Assembly (NCBI RefSeq): GCF_020085105.1 | Contig: NC_058046.1 | Span: forward strand, 28,552,175-28,616,174 | DNA from: Siniperca chuatsi | Lineage: Eukaryota > Chordata > Actinopteri > Centrarchiformes > Sinipercidae | Length of the DNA stretch: 64,000 nucleotides | Direction of reading: 5' to 3' | Shown: positions 40,501 through 50,910 of the stretch, in pieces | How the letters are laid out: each line of letters begins with the position of its first letter | Numbering within the stretch: position 1 is the first letter of the stretch | Notes under the pieces: model-generated | Databases searched by the model: none | Told to the model about the DNA's origin: nothing | What the model saw: the letters and a program-made list of their open reading frames with translations, nothing else | Program-made: the position numbers and the translations under genes

Positions 40501-41924
40501 TTTAATAACAGCTTAAAAAAGACAGAGAAGTTGCTTTTACTTGCATATGGATGCCAGGATTTATTTACTGTATGTGGTTGCAGTGCTCTGGCATGTGAAG
40601 GGAAGTGTTTGCTGTAAATTTACCGTCACTGTGGCTGTGTGCTGGTGTGTACGCGACCCTCACAGCCCCGTTCTACTTCACAGAACAACACTGGAGCCAT
40701 TATGGGGAGCCATGTGTTTCTGATTACCCAGGCGCAGATTAGTGGGAGGGGAGCAGCGGTTGCTGTCTGCTTGCCCCTCGGCTCCTCTGATGTGGCCAGC
40801 AACTGGACATCCATCAGTGCAAATCCCTCCGCCGCCCTCGCCTTCTTCCCACCTCTGCTCCAAACCTTCACATCCGCCTTGATGTCACTACCAGACCTAT
40901 CTATCACCTTAACCTGTTCCCCATTTATATATGAAAACACTAGAATCTTTGTCAGTGAAATTATTCCTACTTGACCTACATATCATGCCAACAGCACCAA
41001 GCTGTCACTGCTGTATTCTTAAAAATGTGCTCTCGTCGCTAAATCATAAGCACTGTTGCGGCTGTGGCGTGTGACCACAGAAGACAAGACTTTGTGTTTG
41101 TTGCTGCTTCAGAAATGCGATACTTATTTGACCTCCACAGGAAGGCCCCCCCTCTAGGGAGATTAGACATCAGGGACAGCTACAGAACAGCATCCCAGAG
41201 AGTGTGAGGAATCAATGATTTACTCAAGGACACTTGCGCCTGAAGGGACACTCAACCAGTGGTCAACAGGCCACCCAAAAAAGCGACGTCATTGTCCTAT
41301 TATCATCAAAACTTACTTACAAATATACTTGATTACATCCCAAAAATCAGAAATGATCATCAATGAAGTTTGACAGAGAATTTGTCAATCAGGCACTGTT
41401 GCTTGTAATTTGAAGTCTTCCCATTTGCATTTTATGTGAATGGAGTTTCAGTCTCTGTAGGTCTTTTTTGGTCTTTTCAGAAGCGGTCATGATCATTGCT
41501 AATGCCAGTTTTCCATCATCCTTTCTAATGAGCCAGATGGTTTTAAAAACAACAATGTAAAAGCTTTAAACTTTCAGCCAAGTAGATGCAAATTGTATCA
41601 AAATACTTTCTTCATGAAAAGTATCCTGAAACCTATATAGGAGCACTCACGTGTCAAGTACCCTGATCTGTCCTGAAAGTAACAAAACAAGAAATAAGGG
41701 AGTGAAAGACAAGCAAAAACTGCTTCCGAAGAGAAGAGACGAGATCAATGATCTTGGTGAAAGTAGAGCCACCATAGTGTTATTTCAATCAACAGTAGAA
41801 AGTAGTCTATCACTCAGACAAATATATCACAATCACTGTTTTAGGTATGATTATTGAGATAGTGAGTTCACTACTGTACAGAGTAGTGGAAGAAGTATTC
41901 AGATCTTTTAATTCTGATCGGTCT

Positions 41925-42207
41925 GATTTTGGAACATTTTTGGAAATACGCTTATTCACTTTGTTGCTGAGGGTTAGATGAGAAAATGAATACCACACTC
42001 ATATCCATTAACTATCAAGCTGGAGCCAGCAGCCGGTTAGATTAGCCTATAGACTGGAAACGGGGAAACATCTAGCCTGGCTCTCAGCGAGGGTAAAATC
42101 TGCCTATCATATCATGACTTCCTATTCCTGTTCATATCAATCTCCTCATCTAACTCTCGGCAAGAAAGCAAATAAGTGTATTTCCCAAAATGTTGGACTA
42201 TTCCTGT
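41925..42207 (+). repeat. Inverted-repeat MITE-like element, copy 3
   Basis: The left end tggaaatacgcttattcact runs on to gagggttagatgag. The right end ctcatctaactctcggcaag runs on to aagtgtatttcccaaaatg. Each is close to the reverse complement of the other over roughly 60 bp. It is the best-preserved compact copy. Confidence 0.85.
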
Positions 42208-43048
42208 AAGTTCAAAAGTTTGCAGTATCCTGCAAAATGTATTGAAAGTATCTAAAATAAGTACTCATTATTGTTGTAGCTGGTCGAGATGGAGCTAATT
42301 TTAACTGTAGAAGAGATGTCAAATTCTCTAGCACATACTGCACCACAGCTGACTAAAGAGGCTGTAATCCTGTAAAAAAAAAAAGCAGCCGCCTTCTCTC
42401 ACCTTCACCATCAACACGACAAAAACACTGCAAACAAGGTCACTGGCAGCAAACCATCCTCATCATCCATGCATGTACAACACAAATCCTCTGCCAAGGC
42501 CAGCAGGGTCTCACAGCCTTCTGCGGCCTCCCTGTTTGGGGAAAATTGGAGCCACTTATTTTAGGTCGTAGGTTCAAGCCAAACGCAAGCTAAATCAAAC
42601 TCAGTGACATTCTCGTTTACTCCATGAGCTGTAAATTTGCTTACAGTTACTGTCACGCATAGACATCTCACTCCACTCCCCTGTTTTATACCGCTTAATT
42701 TACTGATTATTTTTTATTCAACCTATAAGTTATCGCTTTTTTCAAGTCACGGCCAAGAAAGCAGCTTCATGACGATCAATTATCAGATTAGCAATATTTA
42801 GAACTTTGACGTGATGTCATTTTATTTATTGTGCTGGAAAAACAAATTTTCCAAGTAGAGGAAATAATGTTTTGCGCCTTGAACATGAACCTCCACACTC
42901 ATTAGCATTGTATTCTCATTGAGTGAAACCCTCCACATGGCCTTCACCACAGTCAACACTGCCTCTCTGCTTTATGAGCAGACTGGAGCACAGCAGGCAG
43001 ACAGGCAGCAGGCTTCCCCCCAGTTGCCCCACGACTCCAGACAGATAA

Positions 43049-43085
43049 GCACACACACAAACACACACACACACACACACACACA
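43049..43085. repeat. (CA)n microsatellite
   Basis: CA repeat with one AAAC interruption. No other role is visible. Confidence 0.9.
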
Positions 43086-44470
43086 GATAACTGTTTACGC
43101 TCATATTTTTATTCATCTCCCTTGGTCATCTTTAAACATACAAATATATGTCCATACTAAAGCACAGAGAAAGAGACACTAGCCAAATAATTCTCACAAA
43201 TGACTGTGCACATCATAAGAGAGCAGACACACACTCTAATGTCCCTCTGGCTGGTGGGCAGCATCCGGTGCTTTGGAGAAACAGGAAGTGTGTGTGTCTT
43301 CATAACAAGCTCTCCGAGGGAGGCAGGATTACAGTGAGGTGTTTTAGCTTTTGATCTTTTGCCAGCTGCAAGTGTTGCAATTTGCAAACTTCCCCTGGAA
43401 AAAGTTGCTCGGTACGAGTTTGTAGATGTTTTCATCATCTACTTCTCAGTGGTTATAAATGACTGCAGTTTCCCCTTTGTCAGCAGATTACTAATAGCAA
43501 CATCGCCTTTTTGGCTTGCACCACGTGATGTAAGCAGAAACATGCTGATTGTGAACACATATGGTATACATCCACACATATAGACTGAGGAGTCAGCCGC
43601 AGCAAGACCACCCCACCCCCACTCCTCATTGTGTTTTCTCCCCTCTCTCGTCAACTCTTTCTTTCTTTAAATCAACTATTTAAGTTCTTTCAGGCCGAAC
43701 ATACATTGTGAGAAACACGACTGGAACTTTATAAACACAAAGATGCAAAAACTCCAGCAAGAGAAGTGCACAGGCCCCCGGATTTATGATGGCTGCCAGG
43801 GGGAGGAAACCCTGTTAAAAGGGGGACTGTTTTACTGCCATTTGACACACAATCTCAAACATTACATGCAGAGCGCAGGACTCTGAGCTGCAGAGCTCTG
43901 TGTCTGGAAAAGATAGAGACAGAGAGATGGTTTTGCTTCAGCATTCCAGGCAAGAATGGTTTATTTTTGTTGGAAACATAATTGTCTGTGGCTAGGATTT
44001 GGAAGTACATTTTACCCGCCAAACTGCCAGAAAGTGTAAATGTGGGTGTTACTGCCCTCTTGTGGCGACCTAATGTATTTGCTTTTTCACGACACAGATG
44101 AGTTGAGTAAACTTGGAGATCAGAGACGTTTTCCTTTTTCAGGGTGTTAACACAGTGCAAATGTGCTGTGCTGTCGTGAGGTCTGATTTCACACACAATC
44201 GAATTAAACACTACTTCTCATGCAACTACAACACAGTGAGACAGAAAGAAAGAAAAAGAAAGGAAAGAAAGAAATGCACTGGAGGTTTGCCATGTTGTGT
44301 TACTGTATCTGTTGCTGATGTTTTGGTCTGCAAAACTACTTTAAGATATAAAGAATACAATGGTGAAAGATTAACAAACGTGTCTTAAGACAAACTTTTT
44401 TGACAAGAACCCAAACAATGCAAGACAGGGGGATACTATTGAATTAAGTTCTGCATACAGAATTTAGAGT

Positions 44471-45170
44471 TAAAGGAATAGTTTGATATTCTGGGAAATA
44501 TGCTTATTTGCTTTCTTGCCGAGTGCTACCGCTCTCATGTCCGTGTGTTAAGTAACTGGAGCTAAGCTTTGCATAGACTGGAAGCAGAGGGATTTTTAGC
44601 ATACACCTACTAACACTTCCAAAGCTCACCAAGTGATCACCAAGTCTGAAAATGAATACCTCGGATTTCTAGTTGGTGGAGAGCAAAACAGAGCGAAAAT
44701 TAGAGTGAATGTTGGACTTACCAGAAGTTATCGCAGCTTTAACATGAATCTTATTTGTTTAATCAGTAGTGTAACTATTTCTTGATAAACTAAAGTTTGT
44801 CCATCCACCCAGCATTTCTCTGCAGCGTGTTCTGCTGGTTGCCTGGTTCATGTTCACAACAAGTCACAGTGCCCGGTTTGCCAAGAAATAGTTACAGCAT
44901 GTAACTCCCCGTAACAATGGTCTTTTCTTCCATTGCTGTCTGTGTATGAATTAAACAAACAAGATGCGGCATGTTAAATTGTGAGCTTTAGAGGTATGTT
45001 AAGCATATTTTTTAACTTTGGACGGAGCAGGGCTAGTTGTGTCCCCCTGCTTCCAATTTGTATGTTAAGCTAATGGCCTTCATGGAAATGAGAGTAGTAT
45101 TAATCTTCTTATCTAACTCTTGAAGAGAAAACTAATAAGCGTTTCTCCAAAAATGTTGAACAGTTCCTTC
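44471..45170 (+). repeat. Inverted-repeat MITE-like element, long copy 4
   Basis: The ends taaaggaatagtttgatatt and aaatgttgaacagttccttc are inverted. The similarity extends inward past a ctggaagcagagg block (44578-44590) matched by its inverse ccccctgcttccaa (45043-45056), so each arm is about 130 bp. The centre is about 440 bp of unrelated DNA with no long open frame. It is a non-autonomous DNA element or a fold-back structure. Confidence 0.85.
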
Positions 45171-46052
45171 GTTTAAATAAACAACACAGTTTCAGAAGAC
45201 GTCCATGAGAGTGGCAGTTTTTGGTGCTTTGCCGTTACAAAAATTGGTTAAAGACTTATTGATGTTTATTTACAACAATTAAGAAGTCTGATGTTGAGAA
45301 AATTGTTGTTCTACATTTGAGAATGACATTTTCCTAAAAGAATCCTAAACTGCTCATGAAGTGACTGATGTTGCCTTCACCACTAATCAATAACAAATCT
45401 ATGAGTTTAAGTTGGAGAAGGCAGCAATGTTCTCCTAATATGGATCCCCTGAGATTTAAAATACCTTTCTTTTTAGTACACAAGTCAAATGAGTTTCTCA
45501 ATATTTATTTTTAAGAAAAGGGACAAATAAGGACAAGTGCAAGTCCTTCCTTTCTTTTCCTCTTCTTCTGTCCAAATCCAGTTAGCTAAAATTTGCTTTT
45601 CAGCAGTTATGAGTGTGGTTAGCTCTCAGTGGCCATCAACCACCTGCAAGGTAACTGTATGGGAAAAAGTGATAAGAGCACAGATGTTCTGTGGTCTCTG
45701 TGGACCCCCAATGACATCTGATGTGGAAGAAACTATAAACTCTAAAGCCAGGGGCCTCTGCATGGCCTTTGAAAAATCAAAAACAGCCTAATAACCAAGA
45801 CTACAGCAACATAAGTATATGTATGTAGACCAGTTGACTAACCGGTGACCTCTCAGATTATAAAGAATTTTTGATTAAAAAAAACCCAACAAGAAACAGT
45901 AAGAAAAATCTAACACAGGAGGACACTGCTCCCCTATAGGAAAGTGTCATGGTCTTGTCCACCCTGCGAAACTGTCCAAATGGATTAGAGGGTTACATAT
46001 TGTTGGTAATAGCTCAGGCAAAAGCACTCAAAGACATTAGGTTGTGATAAAA

Positions 46053-48026
46053 ATGTGGGCCTTCTTGGTGCTCACTCTTGCCCTCGCTGTTAGGGCATCA
46101 GACACTAACAACGACACAGTGATGGAAGAAAAGCTTGTTATAGCCAGAGGTAAACTGATGGTGAGTACAGATAGAAGTCCGCACACACGGATACCATAAT
46201 GACTCCGGATCTCTTGTCATGACCATAAAATGTGCAGGATTGTGTGATATCGGCGCAGAGAACAAGAAAACTTTAAAGGTCTGAAATTAAATAAACACAT
46301 GAAAAGAGGACAGGGGACACAGTATTAGCATTCAACAAGCAAATGGGGAAATGAGTAAGATGAGGGATAAGCCATGTGCTGTCATGTCAGTATGTATTCT
46401 TCTGAGACAGGAAACCTATTTCTGGCACCTTTGATCACACAATGAACAAAGCGTGCACGATGCTATTTGTCATGCTGTCTGTTGTCCCTGCAGGCCCCCA
46501 GTGTCGTCGGATGAGGCATAAAGAAAATGCCGGAGCTCCATCATTTTCTCATGGAGCGCTTAGCTTTATAGTATCCTTGTGCTCTTCTGTTCCTCAGGCT
46601 TTTTGGTAAGACCTGACTTTTCCCAAAAAATACCACAGATTTTCTCATGACCTCTTTCATAAACAAAACAATGTTCCTAGCAAGTTGCCAAGCCCAGTGC
46701 CAGCTCTGTGAGCTTTCCAGAACTCTGCTCTTCCAAGTTGAAATCATGTTGAGTGAGGCTAAAAATAGCAAAACAGATGGATGTGCTTTATTCTTCACTG
46801 CCTACCTGTTGTTTCCCTTGATCCATTCCTTCCTGTGTAGCCACAACTTGGAATATGATTCATCGGAGGAGAAGAATCCACGTCTGATATTCTATAACGA
46901 AAAGGACGAGGTTGTAAAGGTGAGATGTGAGTTCAGGGATCTTTTACTCATCCGCCTTGTGATGGGGCTTATCTAGGGAGAGCCAGAATGTCAAGACAGA
47001 TTCATGAAGGGAAGTTTTAAGACTGCTGCATCTGATTTCAGATCCTCTGTCAGACACCAAGTCAAGACAGAGTGTGTTTGAACGAGCGAGACAGTTACAA
47101 AAAAGACACAAAAAAAACAGATGGCAAGAAAGAGGGAGAGTAAGAAAGAATATAAATTAGGGTTTCTGACAGTTGAACAATATTTTTTGTACTTAAACAG
47201 GATAGTTGGTATGAATGCTGATATGAATTAGAACATTTTTATGCCTTGAAATTACAACTGTTCAGTGTTTCCCACAGACTTTTATTTTTGGAAAAAGCTC
47301 CTGAACCTGCATTTAGGCCAGCATGGGACAATAAAACTCTCCACTAAAACCAGTACTAATGAATTTCTTTAGCGTTAGCCTCTTCAAAATGTACAAGGGC
47401 TCAAAGAGCCACTGCTCTGATTTGAAAGTAAACTGCTCACATGCTTTACTGCTTTCTTGAGGTTTTCACCGTTTATTTGACCTTATAAAGCTTAAGTAGG
47501 AGTTTTTCTTTTGTTACATTCAGAGTCTAATGTTTGTTGTTTTCATTCATTGCTTCATAATGTAGGAGCCCTTTGAGACTGTAATTTGACTTTGAATGAA
47601 GAATTGTTTCAGAGACTAAATTATTGAACAAATAAATGAATACAAATGTGTAGGAGGAACCTCTATATCAGCCAGTGACTGAACAAGTTTTAATAAAAAT
47701 CCAATTTTGGTAAACCAAATTAACGTTTCAACTAACGTGAATCAGAAGACACTGTATGTCTGAAAACACATACTTCTCTGCACACATCTAATTTACACTG
47801 CATCACTGCTTTAAGCCTTTAACCATGTGTCCAAATGCATGTGTGTCTGTACTTGTGTGTGTTTTCCTGCCCGACACGTCAGACTGTTCCCGTGAAGAAA
47901 ATGAAGGCAGACGAGATCAGCAGCCTGTTAGACTCACTTGGTTTCTTCAAGAGGTCCCAAAAAGGGGAAGAGGTGCCAGAGGAGTTCCAGCATTTCCCCC
48001 TGCGCGCCCCCAGGGATGAGCTGTGA
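46053..48026 (+). CDS. selenoe: Fish 15 kDa selenoprotein Fep15 (4 coding exons, Sec encoded by TGA)
   Basis: An ER-lumen, thioredoxin-fold protein of the Sep15/SELENOM family; Fep15 is known only from fish. Exons: 46053-46160, 46494-46570, 46841-46919, 47883-48026. All are GT-AG and phases agree, giving 135 residues. The signal peptide is MWAFLVLTLALAVRA. Exon 2 reads SVVG, then in-frame TGA at 46512-46514 (residue 43, selenocysteine), then GIKKMPELHHF. Exons 2-3 join as RLALYHNLEYD, matching FYHNL of SELENOM. Exon 4 carries ADEISSLLDSLGF, like EINALVQELGF of SELENOM, and ends in RDEL, an ER-retrieval signal. The Sep15 and SELENOM proteins pair Sec with a nearby Cys (CxU, CxxU); here no Cys is present, the reported hallmark of Fep15. 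A standard gene caller would stop at the TGA or skip exon 2. The exact function is unknown. Confidence 0.93.
46512..46514 (+). other. selenoe: Selenocysteine codon (TGA) of selenoe
   Basis: The TGA is inside a well-defined exon, and the frame continues past it through three more junctions to a family-typical C-terminus. With a SECIS element in the 3' UTR it should be recoded as Sec. Confidence 0.92.
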
Positions 48027-48055
48027 CGACACCTTGTGGCCAAACTCTGCTGCTG

Positions 48056-48139
48056 CACCCCAGCCACATTAATGATGAGTGGGGCCCAAAGGCGAAAACG
48101 ATAAGCCAGACACCATTCTGAGGACTTGCTGGCCGGGTG
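48056..48139 (+). promoter_or_regulatory. selenoe: SECIS element in the selenoe 3' UTR
   Basis: It starts 30 nt after the stop. The lower helix is CACC/CCAGC (48056-48064) with GCTGG and GGTG (48128-48139). The core quartet is ATGAT at 48072-48076 against TGAG at 48119-48122. The next helix pairs GAGTGG (48077-48082) with CCATTC (48113-48118) and continues less perfectly. The conserved unpaired AAA is at 48088-48090, 11 nt after the quartet. A small apical stem GGC/GCC (48091-48093 with 48105-48107) makes it look like a form II SECIS. It should recruit SBP2 and the Sec-specific elongation factor. Confidence 0.88.
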
Positions 48140-48217
48140 TGGTGTGCAGTGTGTTAGTCATTGCTGTGTCACTCTGTTTAATTTTGCTGAATTTAAATGA
48201 AAAGGCTATAACACCAC

Positions 48218-48223
48218 AATAAA
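48218..48223 (+). terminator. selenoe: selenoe poly(A) signal
   Basis: AATAAA lies 192 nt after the stop and about 80 nt after the SECIS, well placed for a short selenoprotein 3' UTR. Confidence 0.7.
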
Positions 48224-48762
48224 TGATTGAGTGGGTCAATGAGTTTAATGTGTCACCTGCAGTGGTCTATATGAAAGCAGCACAGAGTATGTGCACACAC
48301 CGAAAACAGAAACTTGAACGAGTTTTATCTGTATGGGAGAACAATTCTGTTTGTGTGTAAAATTAGGGAAGATTTCCTTTTTTTTTATCAACATGCATGT
48401 TCTGGTTTTCATTTTGGTCCCTATTCTGCTGGCCCTATTTTTTCCCTATTTTATCTTTGCAGAGCTTAAATAACTGTTAAATTCTCTAATTAGATAAACA
48501 AACTGAGCATCATAAATGGCCAGTAACTTCCTAACAAACTGGCATGCCGCTGTCTCAGCCTTAATCCTCAGCCCGCCCCCTTCACTATAATCTGATTAGC
48601 AGTGGTGTCTGCCAGCATGCGTCTGTGTGTGTCCATTTGTATCTGTGCCTTCGTGCATTTGTGTCCTTGTGTGATTTAATACAACAAAGGATTAGTAGCA
48701 GCAGACACAGGGACACAAACGCAGTTTTGGACTGTTACACTTCCTGACTCCTTGGCTTGGTC

Positions 48763-48911
48763 ATGGTCCCCAGCTCTACCCACAATGCCTGTGTTTTACT
48801 CACCTGTTCCAGAGAACCTGCAGATGGGTCTGGCCTATATGGGAGGCTCTGTATTCACCAACAACAGGACAGCAGACAGCGACTTCACCAGGGAGCAGGA
48901 GGACACCTCTG
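48763..48911 (+). promoter_or_regulatory. tmem17: Upstream ATG and overlapping frame at the tmem17 start
   Basis: An ATG at 48763 with G at +4 opens a frame shifted from the tmem17 frame. It covers the rest of exon 1 and stops a few codons into exon 2 (GGT CAA TGA). The chosen tmem17 ATG at 48785 is in a plainer context, so leaky scanning may set tmem17 levels, or the mRNA may start downstream of 48763. Confidence 0.4.
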
Positions 48912-50910
48912 GTTGGTTACTGGTTCCACAGACTGTTTACAAGTACAGTGTAGTTTACTGCTGTATAATGGAAGATACCATTTTAGAATATATTATAATA
49001 TAGTATAGTGATAACATACATGGGAAATATGTGATTATGTGTATCTGAAACCAATTCTGATATCATATAACTAATTGTGAGGGGTAGACAAACACTACAC
49101 TACACAAAAACCCCTTTAATGCCGCTTTAAAAAGTCACATGACAAAGTTCGGATTTCCTGACCTCATCTATAGCTGCTTACTGGCACTGAACCGATGATC
49201 AACGTTTGCGGTGCAGGTAACTGTGATTGTGTAAACCTATTTTTGCTCTATATTTTTACGGTGTCTGCAATATACAGACAAGGCGTACCCCTGACATCTA
49301 AATTGTGGGATGTTGTATTCCATGCAACTGTCTGCGATGATGAGTGTTGTGCAAATAAAACATTATTTTTGATTGTGAGTGTGTTCATAATAGTGATTTA
49401 AAGATGTAATGAATACGAGTGTTTATATACTGTGCTCTTGTTATTTGTATTGCAGCGGTCAATGAGTTGGTTTCTCACCTTCCCCTGCAGATGCTACTGT
49501 ACTTCAACATGTTTTATTTTCCCTGTTGGTGGTTTTCTGCTGTTTTCATGTTGGAAGTAAAGGTTAGTTGGTGATCTGCATTTTCACAGACTAGATCCTT
49601 CATGTTTTTATTTGTTCTCAGTTTGGTTCATATTGTTTCCTTTTAGTTCCAGTCTGCTCTGGGTTCACACTGATGTATTATTAAACAGGAACCAGGCATT
49701 GTAAAAATGAACTCACAAGGATTGATAGGTAGCTCATTCATTGGACAGTTTTGATGATCTGTCATGCTGCATCATTAGTGTCAAATGGACAAACATAGAA
49801 CAATCAAAAGGTTTATGCTGGTGACTGAGAGCAATTCATGCTGTATTCCACTTATTAAATCCACTATGCGTCAAATTGGAATACTTTTGACTTTGGCGCC
49901 ATCTAGTGATAGCAGCTAAAATGGCAACCCCCTCAGATCTAACCTGGAAATGAATGGAGTGAAAGCAACACATACAGTAAACTGCACCACTTTTTACTGG
50001 GATTACCCAGTAAAGCCAAATTTATGCCATCAGAATAATTTGAAAGATCTTATAATCACATCATACTTTTATCTGTGGTTTTTAGGCATGTTTGGCCACT
50101 AAACAGCACACTGTCCTGTCCTGTGAGCTGCAAGTTAAAAGGTGTTTTCATACCTTCCTGACATACTAACATCCCAGCTCTGCTTCATTTCCAGTTCTGT
50201 TATCTTCCCGGGTACTACCAGGCTCTGCTCATAACCGGGATGATCCTCCTCACAGTAATTGAAGTGATCCGACTTTATCTGGGCTACATTGGCAACCTTA
50301 AAGAAAAGGTAATTCAAACCAACATCCTCTTTGAAGCCCAACGCAGAGCTCTTTTATGAACCCATCTCCTGAATAACACAGCGGAGGAAGTGGCTGCTTA
50401 AGTATTCTGGCTGCGTGTGTAAACAATCAGCTCTTGGCTACAACTGTCTATTGAGTTTGTGTGTGTGTGTGTGTGTCTGTGCGCGCTTTCATGTGGATAC
50501 AACTGAAGCACTTGATGCCTGACTGCTCTATCTTTGCATCGCCTCCATCCACCAACCCAAGTTCTCCCTCCCTTCCATCCTGTCATCAGATGCCAGAGTT
50601 GGCAGCCTTCTGGCTCCTGTCTTTCATGTTCCAGCTGCCAGTGCTGCTGTTCTTCCTGACCGATGAAGGAATTATCATCCTGCCTTTCGAGAGAGCTGTC
50701 CACTCCCTCTACCTCCTCTTCCTGCTAGCCCAGATCCTGGCCTCCTTCCTGGCACTCAGGACCATGACCCGAAAGCTCACACTGCTCTTCCATCTGCGTC
50801 AGTTTGGCAAGGTGGAGAGCTTCCGCCACGCAGGGATGAGTCCTGTCTACGGGCTGCCCTACCACCGCAGCGTGCTGCCCATGTCACCCACCCGAGATAT
50901 GTACCATTAA
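48785..50910 (+). CDS. tmem17: Transmembrane protein 17, ciliary transition zone (4 coding exons)
   Basis: A four-pass membrane protein of the MKS/tectonic module at the base of cilia, needed for the ciliary diffusion barrier and Hedgehog signalling. Exons: 48785-48911, 49456-49562, 50195-50308, 50590-50910. All are GT-AG, phases agree, and the product is 222 residues (human 198). It matches human TMEM17 through LPLQMLLYFNMFYFP (human LALQMSLYFNTYYFP), IRLYLGYIGNLKEK and PELAAFWLLSFMFQLP. Predicted membrane segments lie near residues 54-77, 86-108, 121-140 and 153-171. The N-terminus is poorly conserved and carries an NRT glycosylation-like site. The ATG at 48785 is the first in frame after the splice-free upstream region. 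The C-terminal tail after the fourth segment differs from human. Fish have tmem17 paralogues; which one this is was not resolved. A GT microsatellite lies in intron 3. Confidence 0.94.
50458..50477. repeat. (GT)n microsatellite in tmem17 intron 3
   Basis: Short pure GT repeat about 110 bp before the exon 4 acceptor. Confidence 0.85.

Larger units (their letters stand above)
36200..46050. other. Gene-free interval between scarf2 and selenoe
   Basis: About 10 kb with no recognisable exon on either strand. It contains interspersed repeats (36985-37500, 41925-42207, 44471-45170), CA tracts (39536-39559, 43049-43085) and otherwise unique-looking DNA. Open frames around 40626-40974 overlap on both strands and look like chance. 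Confidence 0.6.

Noticed and set aside
40626..40974. Overlapping open frames on both strands (about 104-111 codons)
   Set aside because: Mutually overlapping, no splice support, no recognised motif; typical chance frames in a GC-richer patch.
46541..46976. Open frames over selenoe exons 2-3
   Set aside because: The plus frame is exon 3 read into both introns; the minus frame is antisense to exon 2. The spliced model explains both.
47250..47345. Sequence like the tgtttcccacagac start of a common fish repeat
   Set aside because: Only a short stretch matches from memory; too little to define an element.
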